Below are positions 52,883 to 61,070 of a stretch of DNA of 64,000 bases, in pieces (the first letter of the stretch is position 1; each line of letters starts with the position of its first letter). Location of the stretch: NCBI RefSeq assembly GCF_900188175.1, contig NZ_FZOQ01000007.1:124001-188000 (forward strand). Direction: 5' to 3'. The notes below the pieces were generated by a model. It did no database searches. It was not told where the DNA came from and saw only the letters and a list, made by a program, of their open reading frames with translations. Made by a program: the position numbers and the translations under genes. Source of the DNA: Pontibacter ummariensis. Its GTDB lineage: Bacteria; Bacteroidota; Bacteroidia; Cytophagales; Hymenobacteraceae.

Positions 52883-53246
52883 GCACAGACACCATAAAAA
52901 CGAAAGCCGGCCTACAACAGGATCGGCTTTTTCTGTTGCTTCCCGAACAGCCCTGCGGGCATTTGATCTTGTTCTTTGTAAGCCAGCCTGTTTCCTGACC
53001 ATACTTTTTTGTTGTTTAACCAATAAATAACCGTCACCTATAGTTTTAGTCGACATATTCTTATATATTGTCTTTGCAGAGGAACATTAAAATTCTCTTA
53101 GTTCCCAATTTACTAGTGCTTTTAGGACAAAGCCGGGCAAACCTGCCTGATGTGTAAAGGAGAAGTGTGAGACCTGAAAGTGAGCGTGTTGGCACAGACT
53201 ACACGCAACAGAATATTTAGCGTGCTCACTAAAACTACCTATACGC
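52883..53246. other. Intergenic region before the barrel receptor
   Basis: 364 bases. A terminator for pncA lies at 52904-52931. The rest is AT-rich; TGTCTTTG at 53069-53076 is one base from a -7 box but has no clear -33 partner. No gene seen. Confidence 0.5.
52904..52935 (+). terminator. Terminator of pncA
   Basis: AAAGCCG (52904-52910) with CGGCTTT (52925-52931) and further T. Confidence 0.7.
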
Positions 53247-55709
53247 ATGAAACAAACTCTGTTACTGGCTTTATGCCTGGTAATCCACTCTTTAGCCTGG
53301 GCGCAAAGCCCAGCAAGCGGCACCATCAAAGGCACGGTGGTCGATTCTGTCAGCCAGAAGCCCCTCGGTTACGTAACTGTCGTCGCCAGCCTGCCAGATA
53401 AAGATGAACCTATTAAAACTACCTTTACCCAGGACAAGGGCACGTTTGAAATCACCGGTTTGCCACTGGCAACCTACAAGCTTATCCTTACCTATGTGGG
53501 CTATAAGCCCTTTTCTATGCAGGTACCAGCCCTAGAGGCAGGCCGAACAGTGGCAGACTTGGGGCAGATCCGCATTGCCCCTTCTGCCAAACAGCTACAG
53601 GAAGTAGAGGTAACGGCCGAAAAGATGCTCATTACCCAGGACATCGATAAGATCAGCTACAATGTAGAGTTTGACCCGGAAAGCAAAACGATCACCGCCC
53701 TCGATATGCTGCGCAAAGTGCCCATGCTCAGCCTCGACTCTGAAGAGAACATCAAGCTAAACGGCAGCGGCAGTTTTAAAGTACTGGTAAACGGCAAGGC
53801 CTCGACCCTCTTTGCCCGCAATCCGAAGGATGTGTTCCGGAGCATGCCTGCCAATACCATTAAGCGTATCGAAGTTATTACAGACCCGCCTGCTAAGTAC
53901 GACGCCGAGGGAATAGGCGGTATTATCAACGTGATTACACACAACGAGCCTAAGAATGGCTACAATGGCAGCGTGTACCTCTCGCAAAGCACCCCCAACA
54001 GCCGGTACGGGTCTGCCAACGTTACGGCGAAAGTAGGCAAGTTCGGGCTGTCGGCTTATGGCGGCACGAATAAGTTTGTCAGCCCTCGCTATACCTCCAC
54101 TTTCGAGCGCCTTAACAAGAACACAGGGGCAAGAGTAGCGCAAACAGGTAGCGGCGATAACGAGAGCCGCTTTAACTATGTGGATGCGGAGATGAGTTAC
54201 GAACTGGATACCCTGAATTTGTTCTCTGCCAAGTTCAGCCTGAACGGGAGCGATTACGCGTCTGAGGGCATACAGCTATTAGAGGAGCTAAACGGAGCAG
54301 GCGTGCCCACCTTGGGCTACGAGCGCATTACGCCTAGCGCAGGCCATTGGTATAATTATGAAGCAGGCCTCGACTACCAGCATACTTTTAAGCGCAACAA
54401 AAATCAACTGCTGACGCTCTCTTACAAGCTTGGCAACGAACAGAACGGCAGCGAATCTGACCTGCTGTTTAACAGCGTCCTGAATTACCGGGGGCCCCTG
54501 GAAACCCGGACGCTCAACGATGGCCAATCGATGGAGCAGACCTACCAGGCCGACTACGTGCACCCTTTTAAGAAGCATACCCTGGAGATAGGAGTTAAAA
54601 CCATCCTCCGGGACAATGGCAGTGATTACTTCTACCGCAACTATAACCCGGAAAGCGACACGTATGAGGAAGTGCCGGGGCTAAGCAATGAGTTCGACTA
54701 TAGCCAGGACATCTACGCAGCGTATACATCTGCCAGCCTTCGCTTTGAGAAATGGGGACTACGGGCGGGCACGCGCCTGGAACAGACCGTGGTGGATGCG
54801 AACTTCAAGTCATCGGGATCCGTGGCAGAACAGGACTACGTAAACCTGATCCCGAGCCTGACCCTTACCCGCACCTTAAAGAACATGGCTAGCTTAAAGG
54901 CCTCATACACGCAGCGGATTGAGCGGCCTAGCCTGTACTACCTCAACCCCTACGTAAACAGGATAAACGAAAAAAGCATCTCCTACGGTAATCCAAACCT
55001 GGTAGCGGCGACCAGCCATGTGTTTAGCCTGGCCCATAGCTTCTTTAAAGGTAGCAACTCCTTAAACACCACCCTGACGCACGCCTTTACCAACAACGCC
55101 ATCCAAAACTACACGACCTATAACTCTGCCGACTCGGTAAGTAGCAGCACTTATGGCAACATCGGCAAAAACAGCACCACAACGCTTTCGCTCAGCGGCA
55201 ACGCTACAGCGTTTAAAAAGCTAAGCCTAAGCCTGAACGGCTCCCTTTCCTACAGCGATTTGAGCGGGAACATAAGTGGTCAGGACTTACAGAACAGCGG
55301 CATCAGCGGCTATATGTACAGCTATGCCAGCTACCGTTTCGAGAAAAACTGGCGCGCCAGTGTGAACCTGGGCTATTATGCACCGCGTGTGCTGCTCCAG
55401 GGCAAGTCGTCGGGGCAGTTCTGGAACGGTGTTTCGGTGAGCAAGAGCTTCCTGAAGGACCAGAAAGCCAGCGTAAGCCTATCTGTGCAGAGCCCGCTCA
55501 ACAAGTACTTTACCTATTACAATGAGCTGAATGGACCTGATTTTTACCAACGCAGCGAAAACCGGAACATACGTCGCCGGATCAGCATCGGCGTCAACTA
55601 CAAGTTCGGCAAGCTGAAAGAAGACATTAAGCGTACCAGACGCGGTATCAAGAATGATGACTTGAAAAGCGGGGGAGACAGCAATAGCAGCGGCGGGAAC
55701 GGGAACTAA
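53247..55709 (+). CDS. Outer-membrane barrel receptor with carboxypeptidase-regulatory domain
   Basis: 820 residues with a signal peptide (cut after 'SLAWAQ', residue 20). A CarboxypepD_reg-like beta domain (about 25-115: 'GTIKGTVVDSVSQKPLGYV' and 'DKGTFEITGLPLATYKL') leads to a TonB plug-like domain (about 125-230, 'IKRIEVITDPPAKYDAEG' then 'GGIINVIT'), then a barrel of the OMP_b-brl_3 type with paired strands to the C-terminus. No TonB box or SusD partner is next to it, so the substrate is unknown. The last ~35 residues are polar, Gly/Ser/Asn-rich. Confidence 0.9.
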   Translation: MKQTLLLALCLVIHSLAWAQSPASGTIKGTVVDSVSQKPLGYVTVVASLPDKDEPIKTTFTQDKGTFEITGLPLATYKLILTYVGYKPFSMQVPALEAGRTVADLGQIRIAPSAKQLQEVEVTAEKMLITQDIDKISYNVEFDPESKTITALDMLRKVPMLSLDSEENIKLNGSGSFKVLVNGKASTLFARNPKDVFRSMPANTIKRIEVITDPPAKYDAEGIGGIINVITHNEPKNGYNGSVYLSQSTPNSRYGSANVTAKVGKFGLSAYGGTNKFVSPRYTSTFERLNKNTGARVAQTGSGDNESRFNYVDAEMSYELDTLNLFSAKFSLNGSDYASEGIQLLEELNGAGVPTLGYERITPSAGHWYNYEAGLDYQHTFKRNKNQLLTLSYKLGNEQNGSESDLLFNSVLNYRGPLETRTLNDGQSMEQTYQADYVHPFKKHTLEIGVKTILRDNGSDYFYRNYNPESDTYEEVPGLSNEFDYSQDIYAAYTSASLRFEKWGLRAGTRLEQTVVDANFKSSGSVAEQDYVNLIPSLTLTRTLKNMASLKASYTQRIERPSLYYLNPYVNRINEKSISYGNPNLVAATSHVFSLAHSFFKGSNSLNTTLTHAFTNNAIQNYTTYNSADSVSSSTYGNIGKNSTTTLSLSGNATAFKKLSLSLNGSLSYSDLSGNISGQDLQNSGISGYMYSYASYRFEKNWRASVNLGYYAPRVLLQGKSSGQFWNGVSVSKSFLKDQKASVSLSVQSPLNKYFTYYNELNGPDFYQRSENRNIRRRISIGVNYKFGKLKEDIKRTRRGIKNDDLKSGGDSNSSGGNGN

Positions 55710-55724
55710 AGGCTAGTTATGAAC

Positions 55725-55764
55725 AACATAGCCCCGTTACCTCTTCAAGTAGCGGGGCTATGTT
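55725..55764 (+). terminator. Terminator of the barrel receptor gene
   Basis: A 16-bp stem with one wobble (55725-55740 with 55749-55764) and an 8-base loop. Confidence 0.85.
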
Positions 55765-55872
55765 ATTAATACTTGTTTATCTAACTTACTTTGTTGAATA
55801 ACCATAGTACAGCTAGCAGGAGTAGGCCTCTTGTTATGCCATAGTTGGATTACATAATTTGATAAATTATAA

Positions 55873-56226
55873 ATGAAAACTTATTTGAATAACTGCATTT
55901 GTACAGCGACTTTTCTGGTAGTTGCAGTCCTGGCAGCCTCCTGTGAAAAAGAAGAAAGCTCTACTCAATTTTATTGGGAACAAACAAAATGTTCAGACCC
56001 TTGGGGAACAGGTGAAAACAACACTAACACGGAAACAATTCTTGCAGTCACTAAATACCTGGAAGACAAAGGAGTCAGTGTATTAAATGTAAAGTTTGAC
56101 AACAGATCGAAGTTAGGTTCACTGTGTGAGTCTTGTGGCTGTGGAACAGGGAAAAGGATTCTGATAACTGTACCTGAACAGGACTATAGGGACATCAAAA
56201 GCCTGAATTTCGTTAGGGAATCATAA
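55873..56226 (+). CDS. Small cysteine-rich lipoprotein of unknown function (117 aa)
   Basis: Not recognised. The signal ends 'VLAASC' with Cys24. The mature part is short and contains 'KCSDPWG' and a tight cysteine cluster 'CESCGCGTG' near residue 90-98, which could hold a metal or form disulfides. Its base composition is clearly AT-richer than its neighbours. It is flanked by terminators on both sides and so is an isolated unit, perhaps acquired (inference). Confidence 0.7.
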   Translation: MKTYLNNCICTATFLVVAVLAASCEKEESSTQFYWEQTKCSDPWGTGENNTNTETILAVTKYLEDKGVSVLNVKFDNRSKLGSLCESCGCGTGKRILITVPEQDYRDIKSLNFVRES

Positions 56227-56296
56227 CGTTCTCCCAAACAGTTTAGCCTTTATGCTCGGCTACACTTTGCAACTTGCTATGCCAGTTCGTTACAAA

Positions 56297-56341
56297 CTAA
56301 AAAGGCCTCCAGTACGCTAACAGTACTAGAGGCCTTTTTAG
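56297..56341. terminator. Bidirectional terminator between the small lipoprotein gene and menA
   Basis: A long stem (56297-56315 with 56323-56341) with one mismatch. AAAAAGGCCTC on the left, GAGGCCTTTTT on the right. The genes converge here. Confidence 0.92.
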
Positions 56342-56357
56342 TTTATAACAGCGTTCC

Positions 56358-57290
56358 TTACAGCACCTGTCCGATGCCAAACAGCAGCACAAACACCAGA
56401 GTCGTCAGGGCCATCTGCTTTAGGTAAGGGTCCAGTTCTTTAGACGTCTGCTTTTTCCAGACGCTTACGCCATTCACTATCACAAGGGGCAGTGCCAGCA
56501 AGAACAGCCACTGCCAAATGCTCTTATAATTCAGTAAGACATATAGGATGGCACTTAAAACCCCTCCAGCTAACAGGCACAGGTGATACACGCGGGCCGG
56601 CTTTGGCCCGATGCGCACCGGAATAGACTGCTTGCCTGCCAGCAGATCAGAATGAATGTCGCGAATGTTGTTTACGTTTAGTACCGCTGTAGAGAAGAAC
56701 CCACACACTAAGGCGGGCAGCACGACACTTGCCTCTAGCTCCTGCACCTGCAGGTAATAGGTACCCAACACCCCGACCAGGCCGAAGAATATGAAAACGA
56801 AGATGTCTCCCAAACCGGCGTAGCCGTAGGGCTTGTCGCCTGCTGTGTAGTTGATGGCTGCCCAGATCGAGGCCAGGCCGAGGGCCAGAAACACGAGAAA
56901 CAGCAGAAGCCCTTCTGTCCCGAATGACACCCACAGCAGTAATAGGCCAGATACCAGTGAGAGCAGGCTAAAGACTGCCATGCCCTTCTTCATGTGCTCT
57001 GCTTTGATATGCCCGGCCTGTACCGCCCGCATAGGCCCCTCGCGGTGCACACTGTCGGCCCCGTGCCTGGAGTCTCCATAGTCGTTGGCCAGGTTCGAGA
57101 GTATCTGCAGAAAGAGGGTAGTGAGCACACAAAGGGCTACAATGGTGCCATCGAAGGCACCGTTGGCCGCCGCGATAAAGCCGCCCATGCCGATACAGGA
57201 AAGCGCTAAAGGAAGCGTGCGGGGCCTAAAAGCCGAAATCCAAGCCTTCACAAGACTTGGATTCGGAGAAGTATGTTCGGTGGTATTCAA
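56358..57290 (-). CDS. menA: 1,4-dihydroxy-2-naphthoate polyprenyltransferase
   Basis: 310 residues with about nine membrane helices, UbiA superfamily. It joins the polyprenyl tail to the naphthoquinone ring in menaquinone synthesis. The two Asp-rich metal motifs are visible: 'NLANDYGDSRHGAD' near residue 67-80 and 'NNIRDIHSD' near residue 208-216. No other men genes are adjacent. Menaquinone is the expected electron acceptor of the complex I encoded elsewhere in this window. Confidence 0.94.
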   Translation of the reverse strand: MNTTEHTSPNPSLVKAWISAFRPRTLPLALSCIGMGGFIAAANGAFDGTIVALCVLTTLFLQILSNLANDYGDSRHGADSVHREGPMRAVQAGHIKAEHMKKGMAVFSLLSLVSGLLLLWVSFGTEGLLLFLVFLALGLASIWAAINYTAGDKPYGYAGLGDIFVFIFFGLVGVLGTYYLQVQELEASVVLPALVCGFFSTAVLNVNNIRDIHSDLLAGKQSIPVRIGPKPARVYHLCLLAGGVLSAILYVLLNYKSIWQWLFLLALPLVIVNGVSVWKKQTSKELDPYLKQMALTTLVFVLLFGIGQVL

Positions 57291-57308
57291 CTTTTTAGAA
57301 TATGCTAC

Positions 57309-57381
57309 TCACTGGCGCAAGCGTCCGCTTGTGCTTTGATGGCGCTTCCTTATTGGCACAAGCGGACGCTTGCGCCAGTGA
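57309..57381. repeat. Perfect 25-bp inverted repeat (REP/MITE-like)
   Basis: Bases 57309-57333 pair perfectly with 57357-57381 around a 23-base loop. The arms are GC-rich and built on GGCGCAAGCGTCCGCTTGTG. The element fills the gap between the glutathione peroxidase gene and menA. There is no T-run, and the arm length and perfection go beyond an ordinary terminator, so a dispersed palindromic repeat is more likely. Confidence 0.8.
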
Positions 57382-57397
57382 AAAGTCAATTAAATTG

Positions 57398-58000
57398 TTA
57401 TTCCTTAATAGCTGCCAATATCTCCTGGTCCATTGGCTTTACCTTAGATGGGTAAAAGGCCACTACCTGTCCGTTCTCATCTACCAGGTATTTCGAGAAG
57501 TTCCAGCTTGGTTCCTCATTGTTCGGCGCATGCTGCTGCAGCCACACAAACAGCGGGTGCTTGTCGTCCCCTACCACCGACACTTTCTCAAACAGCTGGA
57601 AAGTGACACCATAGTTCTTCTGGCAGAAGCTAGCTATTTGCTCGTTGCTACCTGGCTCCTGTCCGCCGAAGTTGTTGGCAGGGAAACCGAGCACCACTAC
57701 CTCGTTGCCATGTGTTTCGTGCAGTTTCTGTAGGTCAGCGTACTGTGGCGTATAGCCACATTCAGAGGCAGTATTTACAAGCAGCACCTTTTTGCCTTTG
57801 TACTGCGAAAAATCTACGTCTTTTCCATCAAGTGATTTCACGGTGAAGTTGTAAAAGTCACTTGTCTGTGTGTTGTCGTTTGTAGTGGTTTCTGTTGCCA
57901 TAGTCATCGTTTCCGGGTTATCAGTGGCCTGGTTTGTTTTAGAGCAGGAGGCAAACGCCATCGCAGCGGCCACACCTAATAAAGTAATGTTTTGACGCAT
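57398..58000 (-). CDS. Glutathione peroxidase-like lipoprotein
   Basis: 200 residues. The signal ends 'AMAFASC' with Cys19, followed by a ~28-residue Thr/Asn-rich linker. The peroxidase domain has 'VNTASECGYTPQY' with the peroxidatic Cys81, the Gln in 'GFPANNFGGQEP' and the Trp-Asn of 'WNFSKYLV'. Most bacterial enzymes are cytoplasmic and reduced by thioredoxin. The lipid anchor puts this one in the envelope, so its reductant is an open question. Confidence 0.9.
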   Translation of the reverse strand: MRQNITLLGVAAAMAFASCSKTNQATDNPETMTMATETTTNDNTQTSDFYNFTVKSLDGKDVDFSQYKGKKVLLVNTASECGYTPQYADLQKLHETHGNEVVVLGFPANNFGGQEPGSNEQIASFCQKNYGVTFQLFEKVSVVGDDKHPLFVWLQQHAPNNEEPSWNFSKYLVDENGQVVAFYPSKVKPMDQEILAAIKE

Positions 58001-58129
58001 GTTACTACAGGTTATACTTCAGCATATACCGCTGGTTACAATTACAACGAACAAGATAAACAAAATACAAGCTGACAACAGCTAGTGGACGTTTTGGTTT
58101 TAAACTGGCAAAAATTCCTCGACAAGGTC

Positions 58130-59920
58130 TTACATGCGCTCCGGCACCTGTATGCCCAGCAGCTTCATGCTTTCACGCACAAAACGCGCCACCATGGCCG
58201 ACAGGGCAATACGGAAGTTACGTGCCTGCTCGTCCGTCTCGTTAAAGATAGAGATTTCCTGGTAGAAACGGTTATAGGCTTTGGCCAGCTCGTAGGCATA
58301 ATTGGCGATAACCGAAGGGGCATACAGGTTACCCGCCTCTTTCACGACAGCCGGATAATTGACCAGTTGCGTAATCACCTCCTGCTCGGCTTCATGCAGG
58401 TTTCCTACCTGGTCAAAAGAAGTTACGTCTACCGCTAGTCCCATTTCTGCCGCCTTGCGCAGGATAGCCGAAATACGGGCATGCGTGTATTGGATAAACG
58501 GCCCTGTATTGCCCCGGAAATCGATGGACTCCTGCGGGTTAAACAGCATCCGCTTCTTAGGGTCTACTTTTAGCAGGAAGTACTTCAGGGCGCCCATTGC
58601 CAGCGTATGGTACAACTGCGCTGCCTCCTCCTGGGTAAAGCCCTCAATCTTGCCCAACTCTTCTGTCTGCTGACGTGCCGTGTCAATCATCTCCTGCACC
58701 AGCTCGTCCGCATCCACCACGGTACCCTCACGAGATTTCATTTTACCGGAAGGCAGGTCCACCATGCCGTACGATAAGTGGTAAATACCATCGGCGTAGG
58801 CTTTGCCCAGCTTCTTCAGGGTTGCTTTCAGTACCTGGAAGTGGTAGTTCTGCTCATCGGCCACCACGTACACCGACTGGTCATAGGGGAAATCGTTATA
58901 CTTGAGTTCAGCCGTGCCCAAGTCCTGGGTAATGTATACCGAAGTACCGTCAGCACGCAATAACAGCTTTTCGTCCAGGCCTTCCTCGGTCAGGTCTACC
59001 CACACCGAGCCATTGTCTTTCTTGAAAAACACCTCCTTTTGCAGGCCTTCCTCTACCCGTGCCTTGCCTAAAGTATAGGTCTGAGACTCGTAGTAATACT
59101 TATCAAAGTCAACGCCGATGTTGCGGTAGGTCTCCTCAAAGCCGGCGTACACCCAGCCGTTCATCTTCTTCCAGAGGTTTACAACATGCTCGTCGCCCTG
59201 CTCCCACTTCAGCAGCATCTCCTGTGCCTCCTGCATGAGCGGGGCCTTTTTCTTGGCCTCTTCTTTGTCCATGCCCTGCCCCGCCAGTTCGTCTACCTGC
59301 TCTTTGTAGGCCTTGTCGAACAGCACGTAGTACTTACCCACCAGGTGGTCGCCTTTAATGCCGCTGCTCTCGGGCGTTTCGCCGTTGCCCATTTTCTCAT
59401 AGGCCAGCATCGACTTACAGATATGGATGCCCCGGTCATTTACCAGGTTCACCTTCATCACCTCATGTCCATTGGCCTTCAGGATCTCTGCCACTGAGTA
59501 GCCCAGGAAGTTATTCCGCAGGTGCCCCAGGTGCAGCGGCTTGTTGGTGTTAGGCGAAGAGTACTCCACCATCACGTTCCGGCCGCTTGGTTCGCCCTGT
59601 CCATAGCTTTGGTCCTGCATCAGGTTCCGAAACAGGCGCAGCCACACCTGCTCCTCTACCTCCAGGTTCAGGAAGCCCTTCACCACGTTAAAGTCACGGA
59701 TTTCCTCCGCATGCTCCTTTAGGTACTCCCCCAGGGCCTGCCCGATCTGCTCCGGTCCCTTGCCTACCTGCTTGGTATACGGGAAGGTAACAAAGGTAAA
59801 GGAACCGGCAAACTCTTTGCGGGTAGGTTGCAGGGCTACCTGAGCGGCGTCAACAGTTATTCCGAACACAGCCTGCAGGGCTTGGCTGATGCTTTGGCTA
59901 ATGGCGTTTTGAAGTTGCAT
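58130..59920 (-). CDS. argS: Arginyl-tRNA synthetase
   Basis: 596 residues, class I synthetase that charges tRNA-Arg. The N-terminal Arg-specific domain covers about 1-105. The HIGH box is 'HLGHL' near residue 134, in 'SSPNTNKPLHLGHLRNN'. The KMSKS-like loop is 'KMKSREG' near residue 394, and the C-terminal DALR anticodon domain includes 'FRIALSAMVARFVRESMKLLGI' (split). Its ATG overlaps the arginase stop as TAATG, which points to coupled translation. Confidence 0.96.
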   Translation of the reverse strand: MQLQNAISQSISQALQAVFGITVDAAQVALQPTRKEFAGSFTFVTFPYTKQVGKGPEQIGQALGEYLKEHAEEIRDFNVVKGFLNLEVEEQVWLRLFRNLMQDQSYGQGEPSGRNVMVEYSSPNTNKPLHLGHLRNNFLGYSVAEILKANGHEVMKVNLVNDRGIHICKSMLAYEKMGNGETPESSGIKGDHLVGKYYVLFDKAYKEQVDELAGQGMDKEEAKKKAPLMQEAQEMLLKWEQGDEHVVNLWKKMNGWVYAGFEETYRNIGVDFDKYYYESQTYTLGKARVEEGLQKEVFFKKDNGSVWVDLTEEGLDEKLLLRADGTSVYITQDLGTAELKYNDFPYDQSVYVVADEQNYHFQVLKATLKKLGKAYADGIYHLSYGMVDLPSGKMKSREGTVVDADELVQEMIDTARQQTEELGKIEGFTQEEAAQLYHTLAMGALKYFLLKVDPKKRMLFNPQESIDFRGNTGPFIQYTHARISAILRKAAEMGLAVDVTSFDQVGNLHEAEQEVITQLVNYPAVVKEAGNLYAPSVIANYAYELAKAYNRFYQEISIFNETDEQARNFRIALSAMVARFVRESMKLLGIQVPERM

Positions 59921-60906
59921 TAAATTAGGGCTGTACTTTTTGGTTCTGTACTTTTAGATTCTCGGTGCAAAATGGCGTTTGTGGCTGTTTCCAGTATCTC
60001 GAAGGCATTTTCCGCCATGGTATTTTCGCTGTCCAGTGTAGGGTTGATCTCGGTCATTTCGTAGCAAACCACGCGCGGGTCCTGGAGCAGGCAGTAATTC
60101 AGCTGCTTAGCTTCCTCTACCGTCAGGCCTACCTCTACCGGAGTGCCTGTGCCTTTTGAGAACTTAGAGTCGAGGCTGTCTACGTCGAAGGACACATACA
60201 GGATATCACAGTCTTTCAGACGCTCCAGTGCCTCTTCCGCTACTTTCTCTGCACCTTTTTGAGTAAACTCGGCATAGGTAAAGTTCTTGATACCGTTTTT
60301 CTGGATAAAATAGTCCTCGGGTTCTTCGGTATCGCGCACCACGATGTAGACCAGGTGCTCCGGTTTCAGCTTAGGGCCATCATAGCCCAGCTTTTTCAAG
60401 GAGTTCCAGAAGAAAACAGTCTCCGGCGCCGGATCGTTGATCTGGCGGTCCAGGTTATCAATATTCAGGGCCATCGCCAACGGCATACCGTGCACGTTGC
60501 CCGATGGTGAGGTATAGGGGGAATGGATGTCGGCGTGCGCGTCTATCCAGATCACGCCCAAGGTCTTGTCCGGGTAAGCGGCTTTTATGCCAGCTATGGT
60601 ACCGTGTGCGTTGGAATGATCCCCGGCCAGTACCAAGGGGAACATATCCATGTCGATGGTCTGCTCTACGGCTCTGGCAATGTTCTTCTGCACCGTCAGG
60701 ATGCTATCGATGCGGTGGGCATTCGGAAACACATCCGGATCAAACAAAGTATAGTTTAAGTCCGGAACGCTGACAGAGTTGAAGCGCTTAAAGTAGTCAG
60801 ACCCTTTATCCCAACAGGCTACTTTCAGGGCTTCAATACCCATGCTGGCGCCGCGTGTACCGGCTCCCAACTCAGACCTCACTTCTATCAGTTTAATTTT
60901 CTTCAT
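59920..60906 (-). CDS. rocF: Arginase family protein
   Basis: 328 residues of the arginase/agmatinase family. The manganese ligands are visible in 'VLAGDHSNAHG' (His), 'IDAHADIH' (three ligands) and 'SFDVDSLD' (two Asp). It would split arginine to ornithine and urea. Arginase is preferred to agmatinase from the neighbourhood and 'FDVDSLDSKFSKGTGTPVE'. The C-terminus is extended by ~10 Ser/Thr/Lys-rich residues. Its stop overlaps argS, and the arginine decarboxylase gene diverges from it. Confidence 0.88.
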   Translation of the reverse strand: MKKIKLIEVRSELGAGTRGASMGIEALKVACWDKGSDYFKRFNSVSVPDLNYTLFDPDVFPNAHRIDSILTVQKNIARAVEQTIDMDMFPLVLAGDHSNAHGTIAGIKAAYPDKTLGVIWIDAHADIHSPYTSPSGNVHGMPLAMALNIDNLDRQINDPAPETVFFWNSLKKLGYDGPKLKPEHLVYIVVRDTEEPEDYFIQKNGIKNFTYAEFTQKGAEKVAEEALERLKDCDILYVSFDVDSLDSKFSKGTGTPVEVGLTVEEAKQLNYCLLQDPRVVCYEMTEINPTLDSENTMAENAFEILETATNAILHRESKSTEPKSTALI

Positions 60907-61070
60907 GTAGTATTAATTGTAGTTATCGCGCTGTGGCCCTGTGCTTTTACTAAGTTTTTTTAGCCTCTTTTAAGTAAAACGAGGCAGGGCACTTATAATC
61001 TGAACAAAGTTTTTGCAAAGATGGTAAATAACGAACAATATTGCATGTTTTCTTAATACCAACACCATAA
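60907..61070. promoter_or_regulatory. Divergent promoter region between arginase and speA
   Basis: 164 AT-rich bases between two genes that both use arginine. No full TTG/TAnnTTTG promoter was found by eye on either strand; CATCTTTG (minus, near 61014-61021) is one base from a -7 box. Shared control by arginine or polyamines is likely from the arrangement only. Confidence 0.4.
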
